NCBI GenBank assembly: GCA_014379345.1
Contig: JACMLY010000099.1
Coordinates: forward strand, 1 to 64,000
DNA: 64,000 nucleotides
Direction of reading: 5' to 3'
Origin: Chitinophagaceae bacterium
GTDB taxonomy: Bacteria; Bacteroidota; Bacteroidia; Chitinophagales; Chitinophagaceae
Part shown: piece after piece, positions 44,111 to 53,148 of the stretch
Layout: every line of letters starts with the position of its first letter
Position numbering within the stretch: position 1 is the first letter of the stretch
Position numbers and translations under genes: made by a program
The notes under the pieces: generated by a model
The model's database searches: none
Seen by the model: only the letters and a program-made list of their open reading frames with translations
What the model was told of the DNA's origin: nothing

Positions 44111-46510
44111 ATGCTCAAAAACTTTTTTCTAATAGCATATCGCAATCTTGTAAGGAACAAGATGAATACATTCCTCAATGTTTCCGGCCTGGCTATTGGT
44201 GTTGTCGTTTGTCTCCTGATTGGCGTATGGCTTCAAAGAGAATTGAGCTTTGACAATTTTCATCCGAATGGCCATCAGATTTTCCGTTTAACCAATACAT
44301 TTAAAAGCGAAAGCGAATCATTTTCGCAGGCGCCCTCCGGCCCCGCATTCGGAGCGCAATTACCGAAACAATTGCCCGCTATAACTTCGGCTTGTCGCTT
44401 GTTTGAAGAAGAATACAAGATTAAAGCCGGCAACAATGAATTTTTCGAATCGAATATTTTGGTGGTTGATTCAAATTTCTTTCAATTTTTTGGCTTTGAC
44501 CTGGTACAGGGAAATGGATTGCAGGTATTGCAATCTATTGATCGCATAGTATTAACCGAAGCCATGGCTACAAAATATTTCGGAAAGGAAAATCCCATTG
44601 GCAAAACGATCATGGTAGAAGGAGAATACCCGATGATTGTTAGTGGCATTGCTGCAAACAGCCCGGTTAATTCACAGATCCGGTTCGACTTTCTGATCCC
44701 TTTTTCTTTCATGAGAAGAATGGCTCACGAACAATGGAAGTTTGATATTGATAACTTTTGGGTAGGTGGATGGCCACTGACGTATGTTCAAATAAAAGAT
44801 CCGAAAGAATCAAAAAGGGTCGAAACAGAAATCAATAAAATTGCTGCACGGTTTTCCGAGAAAGAATGGAAGGAAAATAAAATGTCGTACAAATATCATT
44901 TACAACCGATCCTCGATGTTCACTTAAGATCGAACCTGCGTTATGATGCCGACAATAATGGTAGCCTTGCAAGGGTAAGGGTATTTTCAATTGTGGGAAT
45001 TATTGTACTGTTACTGGCTTGTATCAACTACATCAATCTCACTACCGCCGGAGCTATCAAAAGGGCAAAGGAAACAGCGGTTCGAAAAGTAATCGGAGCT
45101 ATCAAAATACAATTGCTCAGGCAATTTTTCATTGAAACTTTTATCACCTGCACCATTGCCGTTCTTCTTGGATTAATATTATTCAAAATGGTGCTGTCCT
45201 CCTTTTCGCAATGGATCGGCCAACCCTATCAATTCTCTTTGACCGGCATCAACCTATTACTGCTTGCAGGATTGATACTTTTCATTTCCATCATTGCCGG
45301 AATATACCCGGCAGCGATTTTATCGTCTTTTAACCCCGCCACTACCCTGAAAGGAAATTTCTTGCAAAGCACACGGGGTAACCTGATCAGGAAAACACTG
45401 GTTGTATTTCAATTTACGATGACCATTGCGTTGATCGCTTCTATATTGATAATCAACCAGCAGATGAGATATATTAAAAGCAAGTCCCTTGGCTTTAATG
45501 ACGATGCCATTCTTGAAATACGTTTCCACGGTCAATCAGCCGTTATTGATCAATACAATGTTATCCGAAATGATTTTCTTCGAAATCCGCATATACTAAA
45601 TGTAAGTAAGCACAATCAGAATGTTGTTGGCGGACTGGGCAATGGATGGACAACAACAGAAAATCTTAAAGGCGACGAAATTTCGACGAGTCTGTACAAC
45701 CTATATGTTGACACGACTTATTTCAATACTTACAATATGCAGCTGGCAGCAGGTCGGTTTTTTTCCAATCAAATGCCTACAGATACTACTAAATCAGTTT
45801 TGGTAAACGAGGCCGCTGTGAGAACCTTCGGCTGGCAAAAACCTGAAAATGCTATCGGGAGAAAATTTGGCAAAGGAGATGACACGCGATACGTGATCGG
45901 GGTAGTGAAGGATTTTAATTTCGAAAGCCTGCATAAACCAGTTGAGGCGCTGTTGATTGGATATTCAACGCGCGGAAGCAGACTTTCCGTAAAAATCGAC
46001 ATGGCTTATGCCGGCAATGTTATTGAGCATATTGAAAAAACCTGGGAATCCAGGGTGCAGAATGTTCCACTACAATATTCCTTTGTTGATGAAAGCATTG
46101 CAAAGCAATACGGACATGAAAAGAAGATGGAGGGAATCTTCTATGGATTTTCCGGTTTGTCTCTCCTGATCGCCTGCCTGGGTCTTTTCGGGCTTTCCAT
46201 TTTTGTTGTAGAAAGAAAGATAAAAGAAATCGGTGTACGAAAAGTTTTGGGAGCAAGTGTTTCGGGCATCGTTACACTTCTTTCGAAGGATTTTGCAAAA
46301 CTTATCCTAATCGCATTTTTAATCGCCACTCCCCTGTGCTGGATTTTTATGAATAAATGGCTGGAAGATTTCGCATATAGGATCAGCATCAACGGGTGGG
46401 TATTCGCAATAGCCGGAGCCATCGCTTTACTGATCGCACTATTAACAGTGAGTTTCCAGGCAATTAGAGCAGCGATCTCAAGCCCGGTGAAAAGCTTGAG
46501 AACAGAATAA
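44111..46510 (+). CDS. MacB/FtsX-type ABC permease, copy 10
   Basis: 799 residues. The first coupling loop is AKETAVRKVIGAIK (about 318): TA replaces the otherwise near-constant (I/V)G. The second is normal (IKEIGVRKVLGASV, about 702). The tail is SSPVKSLRTE. Helix 1 is NVSGLAIGVVVCLLIGVWL. The second FtsX domain has SIFVVERKIKEIG where most copies have a TQRTKEIG-type approach. It is preceded by activator site B and the GGCATA segment rather than the C/G hairpin, so it is one of two permeases likely to share control with the adaptor gene. Confidence 0.9.
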   Translation: MLKNFFLIAYRNLVRNKMNTFLNVSGLAIGVVVCLLIGVWLQRELSFDNFHPNGHQIFRLTNTFKSESESFSQAPSGPAFGAQLPKQLPAITSACRLFEEEYKIKAGNNEFFESNILVVDSNFFQFFGFDLVQGNGLQVLQSIDRIVLTEAMATKYFGKENPIGKTIMVEGEYPMIVSGIAANSPVNSQIRFDFLIPFSFMRRMAHEQWKFDIDNFWVGGWPLTYVQIKDPKESKRVETEINKIAARFSEKEWKENKMSYKYHLQPILDVHLRSNLRYDADNNGSLARVRVFSIVGIIVLLLACINYINLTTAGAIKRAKETAVRKVIGAIKIQLLRQFFIETFITCTIAVLLGLILFKMVLSSFSQWIGQPYQFSLTGINLLLLAGLILFISIIAGIYPAAILSSFNPATTLKGNFLQSTRGNLIRKTLVVFQFTMTIALIASILIINQQMRYIKSKSLGFNDDAILEIRFHGQSAVIDQYNVIRNDFLRNPHILNVSKHNQNVVGGLGNGWTTTENLKGDEISTSLYNLYVDTTYFNTYNMQLAAGRFFSNQMPTDTTKSVLVNEAAVRTFGWQKPENAIGRKFGKGDDTRYVIGVVKDFNFESLHKPVEALLIGYSTRGSRLSVKIDMAYAGNVIEHIEKTWESRVQNVPLQYSFVDESIAKQYGHEKKMEGIFYGFSGLSLLIACLGLFGLSIFVVERKIKEIGVRKVLGASVSGIVTLLSKDFAKLILIAFLIATPLCWIFMNKWLEDFAYRISINGWVFAIAGAIALLIALLTVSFQAIRAAISSPVKSLRTE

Positions 46511-46534
46511 ATTGGAAACCCACAAAAAATATTT

Positions 46535-47065
46535 ATGAAACACATTCGCTTTTTATACACGATGCTCATATTAGCCCAGTCATTTGCAATGGCACAAGAA
46601 AGCGGTGACAAGCAAAAAGCTGAACAAATAGCCAAAGAAGACTTCAGCAAATCAAAATATTTAAAAAAGGAAAAATACGGTGTTGTAAAAGAGCTCAACA
46701 GAGTAATAATTTCTCAACCTGTCATCAAACAAAACAAATACGAGTATGCAGGCGTGTACACAGTACAGGATTTGGGAAACACAATAGAACTTATCATAAC
46801 ACAAAATACGATTGAAGCCATACTAATAAAAGGTAATAACGATGGCATCAACGACCTTTTTTACAAGTTGAAGAATATAGTGATAACTGATGCCTTGTTC
46901 AAGGCGGCCATGATTAATAAAAACGGAAACGAAGAAATGGTCGAAGGTGTTTTTATAAACAAAAACGATAACGGCGCCATTGATTTTGGTCTCGGCATCA
47001 AGCTGCCACAAAGTATCACCATTAATGGGCTGCATATAAACAAACTCTTCTTCAAAAAGATGTGA
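46535..47065 (+). CDS. Exported protein of unknown function
   Basis: A 176-residue protein with a signal peptide (MKHIRFLYTMLILAQSFAMA, cleavage near AQE). The mature part starts with a charged, helical stretch (GDKQKAEQIAKEDFSKSKYL) and continues with beta-rich sequence (YEYAGVYTVQDLGNTIELII, INGLHINKLFFKKM). I recognise no domain. It begins 24 bp after permease copy 10 and ends 34 bp before copy 11, with no repeat block on either side. That makes it the tightest non-permease member of the array and probably co-transcribed with both. Confidence 0.65.
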   Translation: MKHIRFLYTMLILAQSFAMAQESGDKQKAEQIAKEDFSKSKYLKKEKYGVVKELNRVIISQPVIKQNKYEYAGVYTVQDLGNTIELIITQNTIEAILIKGNNDGINDLFYKLKNIVITDALFKAAMINKNGNEEMVEGVFINKNDNGAIDFGLGIKLPQSITINGLHINKLFFKKM

Positions 47066-47099
47066 TCCAGCTGACCGAAACAACAGCAAAAAGCATTGT

Positions 47100-49496
47100 A
47101 TGATACAAAATTATCTGAAGATCGCCTGGCGGAATATCTGGAAAAACAAAGTCTTTTCAACGATTAATATTTTAGGATTGTCAATCGGTTTGGCTTGCTG
47201 CATCCTGATGCTTCTATTTATCCAAAATGAATTAAGTTTCGACAAATTTCACCTGAAAGCAAAAAGCATTTATAGAATAACTTCAGTACCACAGGTTGGG
47301 GAAGAAAAAAAGCAACTTGCTGTAACCCCTGCGCCCTGGGGGCCATTAATGAAAAATGACTACCCGGAGATAAAGCAATTCGTTCGTTTATTGAAAGATG
47401 AAAGAACTCTTGTGGGTGAGAAAGGAAAGGAACATACTTTTATAAAAGACGTACTATTTGTTGACTCAGGTTTCTTTGAGGTCTTTTCTTTCAAGCTAAT
47501 AAAAGGCAATCCTGCTAATGTTTTAGCACAGCCAAATTCCATCGTACTTACGAAAGACGTCGCAACAAAATACTTCGGCAACATTGATCCGATTGGTAAA
47601 ACCTTACAAGCCACCACAGCATTTACTTCTACAATCGATGTGCAGGTAACGGGAGTTATTAACGAGGCCCCAGCTAATTCTCATATTAAGTTTGGGTGCC
47701 TCATTTCCATGTCAACGCTGGGAGATATGAGCGGTTTATGGTCTTATCACATGCATAACACCTATGTTGTTTTAGCAGATGGCGGATCAAAAGAAATGAT
47801 GGATAATAAACTCAAATCTTTTTCAGCAAAATATATAGACAACAATCCGAATGCGGATGGCAAACAACAAATTAATCTTCAGCCATTAGCTGATATACAC
47901 CTCCATTCTCAAATGGTTGGCGAACTGGAGGCTAATGGTGACATAACATACGTTTACATTTTTTCAGGAATTGCATTATTTGTTTTGTTAATAGCCTGTC
48001 TAAACTTCATGAACCTATCAACTGTACGCTCACTTAAAAGAGCAAAGGAAATAGGTATGAGAAAAGTAGTAGGCGCAGAGCACAACCAACTTGTGAAACA
48101 ATTTTTAACGGAGTCAATTTTAATTGCTTTTTTTTCTCTTATAATTTCAATTGGTATAGTTGCTCTTGCACTGCCTGTTTTTGAAATGCTTTCAGAACGC
48201 AAGCTTGAAGTAAATTTCTCAGGCAATTCTCCATTTCTACTAATGCTCATAATCTTAACAGCTGTAGTGGGCCTGCTTTCCGGCATATACCCGGCATCTG
48301 TTTTATCTTCTTTCAAACCGGTTGAAGTTCTAAAAGGCACATTTCAAAAAAGCAGTAAGGGAAGTTCATTAAGAAAAGTTCTGGTGACGATGCAGTTCGT
48401 TATTTCTATTGCCCTTATAGCCAGTACCGCACTCATTTACAGGCAACTTGATTTTATTCAAAATAAAAAATTAGGGTTTGATAAAGAGAAAGTCATTGTT
48501 GCCACTATCCAGAAAAATGCTGATACTGAAAAACTGAAATCCCTGAAAACTTCACTTCTCAATACCACCGGAGTGATCTCCGTGTCAGCAGCCTCCACAA
48601 TACCCAGTACAAAAATTCCTGTCAATTTGATCCACGAGGAAAATGCAGCTGACAAACAAAACCGTTCGATGCAAATGCTATTTGTAGATCATGATTTTGT
48701 AAAAACAATGAAAATGGAATTGGTGGAAGGCAGGGATTTTTCTGCAACATATGCTACTGATGAAGACGAAGGGTTTATTATTAACCAGGAAGCAGTTAAA
48801 CAATTAGGCTGGCAATCTGCCAAGAATGCCGTGGGGAAGTCTTTTCAATGGGTACTGCCTAATTCGGTGCTTAAGAGCGGCAAGATTATAGGTGTTGTGC
48901 AAGACTTTAATATCACGCCGCTTAAAACTATTGTTCAGCCTCTTGTAATGCATATTCTACCTCGCAGGTTTCAATATTTGTATATCCGGGTCAATGCAAA
49001 CAACACGCTAAGCGCAGTTGAAAATAAATTCAAAGAATTTAATGCGGACCAGCCCTTCGAATATATTTTTTTGGATGATGTTGTCAATTCCATGTATGCA
49101 AGCGAAAAAAAACTTGGAAAGATTTTCGGGTACTTTTCATTTCTTGCCATATTAATTGCATGTATGGGAATTTTTGGTCTCTCGATTTACTCCGCCCAAC
49201 AACGGACAAAGGAAATAGGAATAAGAAAAGTTTTGGGTGCCAGCATCATCAGCATTATCGGAGAATTATCAAAAGAATTTTTCAAACCCGTACTTATCGC
49301 TGCTCTAATAGCGTCACCGATCGCGTGGTGGATAATGAATAAATGGTTGCAGGATTTTGCGTATCGGATAGGTATTAGCTGGTGGATATTTCTGGTTGCC
49401 GGCATTGTAGCAGTATGCGTTGCATTAATAACCGTTAGCTTCCAGGTGATAAAAGCAGCAATTGCCAACCCGGTGAAAAGTTTGAGAACAGAATGA
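47100..49496 (+). CDS. MacB/FtsX-type ABC permease, copy 11
   Basis: 798 residues. Coupling loops are AKEIGMRKVVGAEH (about 314) and TKEIGIRKVLGASI (about 702). The tail is NPVKSLRTE. The first periplasmic domain has EEKKQLAVTPAPWGPLMKND, in the style of copy 15 (SDLKLAVASDPMGATLKKD). In the second domain IGVVQDFNITPL stands for KDFHF.SL. It starts only 34 bp after the unknown exported gene and has neither a hairpin leader nor a repeat leader, so it probably relies on the promoter of copy 10 (site B). Confidence 0.9.
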   Translation: MIQNYLKIAWRNIWKNKVFSTINILGLSIGLACCILMLLFIQNELSFDKFHLKAKSIYRITSVPQVGEEKKQLAVTPAPWGPLMKNDYPEIKQFVRLLKDERTLVGEKGKEHTFIKDVLFVDSGFFEVFSFKLIKGNPANVLAQPNSIVLTKDVATKYFGNIDPIGKTLQATTAFTSTIDVQVTGVINEAPANSHIKFGCLISMSTLGDMSGLWSYHMHNTYVVLADGGSKEMMDNKLKSFSAKYIDNNPNADGKQQINLQPLADIHLHSQMVGELEANGDITYVYIFSGIALFVLLIACLNFMNLSTVRSLKRAKEIGMRKVVGAEHNQLVKQFLTESILIAFFSLIISIGIVALALPVFEMLSERKLEVNFSGNSPFLLMLIILTAVVGLLSGIYPASVLSSFKPVEVLKGTFQKSSKGSSLRKVLVTMQFVISIALIASTALIYRQLDFIQNKKLGFDKEKVIVATIQKNADTEKLKSLKTSLLNTTGVISVSAASTIPSTKIPVNLIHEENAADKQNRSMQMLFVDHDFVKTMKMELVEGRDFSATYATDEDEGFIINQEAVKQLGWQSAKNAVGKSFQWVLPNSVLKSGKIIGVVQDFNITPLKTIVQPLVMHILPRRFQYLYIRVNANNTLSAVENKFKEFNADQPFEYIFLDDVVNSMYASEKKLGKIFGYFSFLAILIACMGIFGLSIYSAQQRTKEIGIRKVLGASIISIIGELSKEFFKPVLIAALIASPIAWWIMNKWLQDFAYRIGISWWIFLVAGIVAVCVALITVSFQVIKAAIANPVKSLRTE

Positions 49497-49499
49497 GAA

Positions 49500-49585
49500 A
49501 TATGCACGATGTGGGGTGTGCGAAGTTGGATGTACGAAGTTGAGTGTACGAAGTTGGGTGCACGAAGTTGGGTGTACGAAGTTAG
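49500..49585. repeat. 14-bp (2 x 7) direct repeat, GTACGAAGTTGGAT family
   Basis: GTGTGCGAAGTTGGATGTAC followed by several GAAGTTGGGTGTAC-type units. Same higher-order form as at 34188. Confidence 0.8.
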
Positions 49586-49660
49586 TGAGATGTTGATGTC
49601 TTCATGTGGGGTGTGCTTTAATAGATGAACGATGAACCAGCGGGTATGAATCATTAACAA

Positions 49661-49710
49661 TTTTATATAACCATTCAAATTCCCCCACCGGGGGTGAGGG
49701 GGCAGGGTTT
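49661..49710 (+). promoter_or_regulatory. TATATAACCATTC box plus start-proximal hairpin
   Basis: TATATAACCATTCAAATT, CCCCCACCGGGGG, then TGAGGGGGCAGGGTTT and the ATG of copy 12. Confidence 0.65.
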
Positions 49711-52098
49711 ATGCTAAAAAACTATTTTATAACTGCACTTCGAAATCTTTGGCGCAGCAAAGTGTTTTCGTTTATCAATATTCTGCGCTTAAGTGTTGGG
49801 CTGGCATGCTGCATGCTGATATTCCTGTATAGCAAAGATGAAGTGAGCTATGATCGTTTCCACAAGAAAAAGGATAATATTTATAGGATTACTGCAACCA
49901 TTGCGAGAGCGGATGGGAATGTAGACAAAATAGGCAGCACAGGCATGATGCCCGGACCAACTTTCAAAGGGGCTGTACCTGAAGTGGAAGATTATGTTCG
50001 GGTACAGAGCGCTTTCTTCAATATAAAACATGCAAATGAGATCTTTCGCGAGGAAGCATTGTATGTAGATTCTAATTTTTTCTCTGTTTTTTCTTTTCCG
50101 CTTGTGGCTGGAAACTCAAAAACAGCTCTTAATGATATCCACGGTATCGTTCTTTCACAGGAGATCGCAGAAAAATATTTTGGTAAAAAAAATGCAGTTG
50201 GGCAAATATTGGAATTGCATACGGGTGAGAAATTTGAACCCTTTGTGGTTACAGCAATAGCCAAAAGATCGCCGCAGAATTCATCTATCAAGATTAAAAT
50301 GCTGGTACCGTTTAAGTTTCAGCTGACCCAGTTTGAAGACAAAAACTGGGTGAATTTTTTTCTCAACACATTTGTTATTTTAAAACCGGGCGCGGATATA
50401 GAAGCAGTCGAAGCAAAATTCGCCGGCGTATTTCGTACTGAGGCCGCAGACGAACTGAAGGATATGTCGGAAAAATACGGATTCAAAGATAAAGTCAGTT
50501 TTAATCTGCAGTCCTTTCAAAAAATGCATTTGAGTACTGATTTCCCTTCCGACAACGGCTTAACCGATGCCAGTAATCCCGTATATTCTTACATTCTAAC
50601 AGGAATTGCTTTATTCATACTCCTGATAGCCTGTATCAATTTTATCAATCTCTCTGTTGCACATTCCCTGAAAAGAGCAAAGGAAATCGGAATCCGCAAG
50701 GTTGTTGGCGGACAAAGAAAACAATTGATCGCACAATTTCTGGGAGAGTCATTTATATTAAGTCTTTTTGCATTTTTGTTTGCCATCCTGCTGGTGCAGA
50801 TCGTACTTCCCTATTTTAATACACTTGCCAATAAGGCTTTGGCATTCTCATATCTATTCGATTTAAAACTGATAGCAGGTTATATTTTCTTATTCCTGCT
50901 AACCGGATTGATGGCGGGCTTTTATCCGGCACTTGTGTTATCACGATTTAACCCAGTACAAACCTTGTATGGAAGATTCAGGTTAGCCGGAAAGAATTAT
51001 CTATCGAAGGGCCTGGTTGTGTTCCAGTTTGCGCTGGCCACTTTCCTTATTGTTGCCACCATGATCATCTATTCACAGTTCAGTTACCTCATGAATTTTG
51101 ATATTGGTTATAATGATAAAAATATAGCCATCGTGAATACGGGAAACATTCTTCAGGAAAAATTGGATATTTTCAGAAATGAATTACTAAAGAATCCTTC
51201 CATCGAAAAGATAAGCGCCGACCAGGGTGGCAGATGGGGTACCATCGCCCATATCAATGAAGGAAAAGAAATATCATTTGACTTTAAGCATGTCGATGAA
51301 AATTATCTTTCTCTGTTCGAAATTCCGATTGTAAAAGGAAGAAATTTTTCGAATAATTTCATATCAGATACTGCTGAATCGGTGGTCATCAATGAATCTT
51401 TTGCACGCGCTGCCGGATGGAAAGATCCTGTAGGGAAACAGGTAGATTTCTTTTACTATAATAAAAAATACAACGTGGTTGGTGTTATCAGGGACTACCA
51501 CTATCGGTCACTTGCTGAAAAAATAGAACCGCAGCTTTTCACCATGAGCCCGCGGTATTCATTCGGCGATGTGTTCATAAAAATAAAAGATGGCAATACT
51601 TCACAGGCCCTGGCTCAAATAGAAAAAACTTTCAAAAATCTTTTTCCTTTTCAACCATATAAGCACAATTTTAAAGATGCCCAGAATGCAGAACAATACG
51701 AACGTGAAGCAAAATGGAAACAAATACTCACATTTGGTGCTGTATTGACCATCTTTATTTCAAGCATTGGATTGTTTGGACTGGCAACACTTTCAGCGGA
51801 GAAACGAACCAAGGAGATTGGTATCAGAAAAGTCCTCGGCGCTTCAGTTGCGGTAATAGCAGGAAAGCTCACCGGTGATTTTCTAAGGCTGATTGTACTG
51901 GCCGCCGTAATTGCTTCGCCTCTGGCCTGGTGGGTGATGAACAAATGGCTGGAAAATTACCCATACCGCATTAGTATCAGCTGGTGGATGTTTGGCTTAA
52001 CTACCGTGGCGGTATTACTGATCGCTTTACTAACTGTAAGCTTCCAGTCAATAAAAGCCGCAGTTGCCAACCCGGTGAAGAGTTTAAGGGCGGAATGA
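49711..52098 (+). CDS. MacB/FtsX-type ABC permease, copy 12
   Basis: 795 residues. Coupling loops are AKEIGIRKVVGGQR (about 322) and TKEIGIRKVLGASV (about 699). The tail is NPVKSLRAE. It is the subgroup partner of copy 4 (MMPGPTFKGAVPEVEDYVRV; QTLYGRF). Oddity: in helix 1 it reads NILRLSVG where every other copy has N..G(L/F)...; the codon is CGC where GGC would give glycine. An arginine inside this membrane helix could weaken the protein, or be a sequencing error. Otherwise the reading frame is intact. Confidence 0.88.
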   Translation: MLKNYFITALRNLWRSKVFSFINILRLSVGLACCMLIFLYSKDEVSYDRFHKKKDNIYRITATIARADGNVDKIGSTGMMPGPTFKGAVPEVEDYVRVQSAFFNIKHANEIFREEALYVDSNFFSVFSFPLVAGNSKTALNDIHGIVLSQEIAEKYFGKKNAVGQILELHTGEKFEPFVVTAIAKRSPQNSSIKIKMLVPFKFQLTQFEDKNWVNFFLNTFVILKPGADIEAVEAKFAGVFRTEAADELKDMSEKYGFKDKVSFNLQSFQKMHLSTDFPSDNGLTDASNPVYSYILTGIALFILLIACINFINLSVAHSLKRAKEIGIRKVVGGQRKQLIAQFLGESFILSLFAFLFAILLVQIVLPYFNTLANKALAFSYLFDLKLIAGYIFLFLLTGLMAGFYPALVLSRFNPVQTLYGRFRLAGKNYLSKGLVVFQFALATFLIVATMIIYSQFSYLMNFDIGYNDKNIAIVNTGNILQEKLDIFRNELLKNPSIEKISADQGGRWGTIAHINEGKEISFDFKHVDENYLSLFEIPIVKGRNFSNNFISDTAESVVINESFARAAGWKDPVGKQVDFFYYNKKYNVVGVIRDYHYRSLAEKIEPQLFTMSPRYSFGDVFIKIKDGNTSQALAQIEKTFKNLFPFQPYKHNFKDAQNAEQYEREAKWKQILTFGAVLTIFISSIGLFGLATLSAEKRTKEIGIRKVLGASVAVIAGKLTGDFLRLIVLAAVIASPLAWWVMNKWLENYPYRISISWWMFGLTTVAVLLIALLTVSFQSIKAAVANPVKSLRAE

Positions 52099-52290
52099 GG
52101 TTTAAGGTTTAAGGTTTTTTATGGGTCCGTACGTTGGTTTTCATCTTGATATGTGCTGCGGGGATAAGAGATGAATGGTTGAAAGGGGGCAGATAGATGA
52201 AGATGAAATTGTAATTATAATGAGTTTGGCACAATCGATCAATGAACATATTCGTGAACCTTAAACCGCCCTACTGTAAAATAACAAAAC
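52099..52290. other. Spacer with TTTAAGG words; no gene seen
   Basis: GGTTTAAGGTTTAAGG follows the stop of copy 12, then about 170 bp of unique DNA including TTTGGCACAATCG at about 52225, a good -24-like half with no -12 half. Confidence 0.6.
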
Positions 52291-52552
52291 ATGTTTAGGA
52301 ATTAGTTGAAAGCCGCCTTTAGGCAATTGCGAAAACAAAAAATGTATTCAGCTATACAGATTGGCGGTTTTGCGCTTGGTATTGCGGCTTGCCTATTGAT
52401 TTCGTTATTTAGCAGGAATGAACTTAGCTATCGGAGCAGGAGTTTTTGTAATGGCAGCAGTTGTTGCGATCGTAATTACGCTTATAACAATCAGTTTCCA
52501 ATCTGTTAAAGCAGCTTTGATGAACCCCGTAAGATCATTACGATCAGAATAA
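52291..52552 (+). pseudogene. Remnant of a MacB/FtsX-type permease (internally deleted)
   Basis: The N-terminal frame reads MFRN-stop-LKAAFRQLRKQKMYSAIQIG: the tyrosine codon expected at position 5 is TAG (52303-52305). After GFALGIAACLLISLFSRNELSY the sequence jumps, near 52427-52432, to the last 40 codons of a permease (IGAGVFVMAAVVAIVITLIT and tail NPVRSLRSE, stop TAA 52550-52552), now in a different frame. So about 2.1 kb (over 85 per cent of the gene) is lost, with a nonsense mutation and a frameshift. The join lies at GCTATCGGA, consistent with recombination at a few shared bases. No functional product is expected. Confidence 0.9.
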
Positions 52553-52588
52553 ATTAACTGAGGAGTATGTTAGAATGAATATCTATTT

Positions 52589-53083
52589 ATGAGGACACAA
52601 TACATGCTGATATCAATTTTCACAGTGTTGGGCTGCGGACAGATCGACAGCAGCATTAAATCAAAAGATAGTACGGCAACAATCCCTGTTACCATTTCCT
52701 ATTCGATGAAAGATCTTCATAAACTAAAATGGATAGAGGGGAAATGGAGAGGTACCCATCATACCAAACCTTTCTACGAGATCTACAGGTTTGCGAATGA
52801 CAGCACCCTGGAAATAATCAGCTATGACTGGAATGGAAAAGACAGTAGCCATTCTTCAAAAAGCAGGGTGTATTGGAAAGATGGCGCTTATTACCTGGGA
52901 GATCATTTAAATTGGAAAGTAACGGAGATCACCGATTCATCCATCATGATGCTGCCGAATAACAAGGCCTCCAATGATATTCTTTGGAAATATAGTGATA
53001 GTACCAGTTGGGATGCAATACTCAACGATAAAAAAGAAACATCTGAATATCACATGCAGGCTTATGACCCGTTTTTAAAATAA
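52589..53083 (+). CDS. Small lipoprotein, DUF6265-like
   Basis: A 164-residue protein with a lipoprotein signal: MRTQYMLISIFTVLGC gives a lipobox with Cys16. After a short linker comes LHKLKWIEGKWRGTHHTKPF, typical of small beta-barrel proteins of the DUF6265 type, followed by YEIYRFANDSTLEIISYDWN. Function unknown. It lies between the permease remnant and copy 13 and ends 65 bp before the latter's start. An envelope-anchored location fits with the other passengers of the array. Confidence 0.65.
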   Translation: MRTQYMLISIFTVLGCGQIDSSIKSKDSTATIPVTISYSMKDLHKLKWIEGKWRGTHHTKPFYEIYRFANDSTLEIISYDWNGKDSSHSSKSRVYWKDGAYYLGDHLNWKVTEITDSSIMMLPNNKASNDILWKYSDSTSWDAILNDKKETSEYHMQAYDPFLK

Positions 53084-53126
53084 TTATCAAAGCCATGTAC
53101 AAATACATGCTATTTTATAAATTATT

Positions 53127-53148
53127 AATTCCCCCGTTCAGGGGGGCT
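53127..53148 (+). promoter_or_regulatory. Start-proximal C-tract/G-tract hairpin
   Basis: CCCCCGTTCAGGGGGG forms a stem ending 2 bp before the ATG of copy 13, which would bury the ribosome-binding region. Confidence 0.6.

Noticed and set aside
52220-52245. Sigma54 promoter before the permease remnant (TTTGGCACAATCG)
   Set aside because: Good -24 half, but no TTGC at the right distance and no activator-site dyad upstream.
53095-53148. Upstream ATG extending permease copy 13 by 18 residues
   Set aside because: Same reason; the hairpin leader would become coding.
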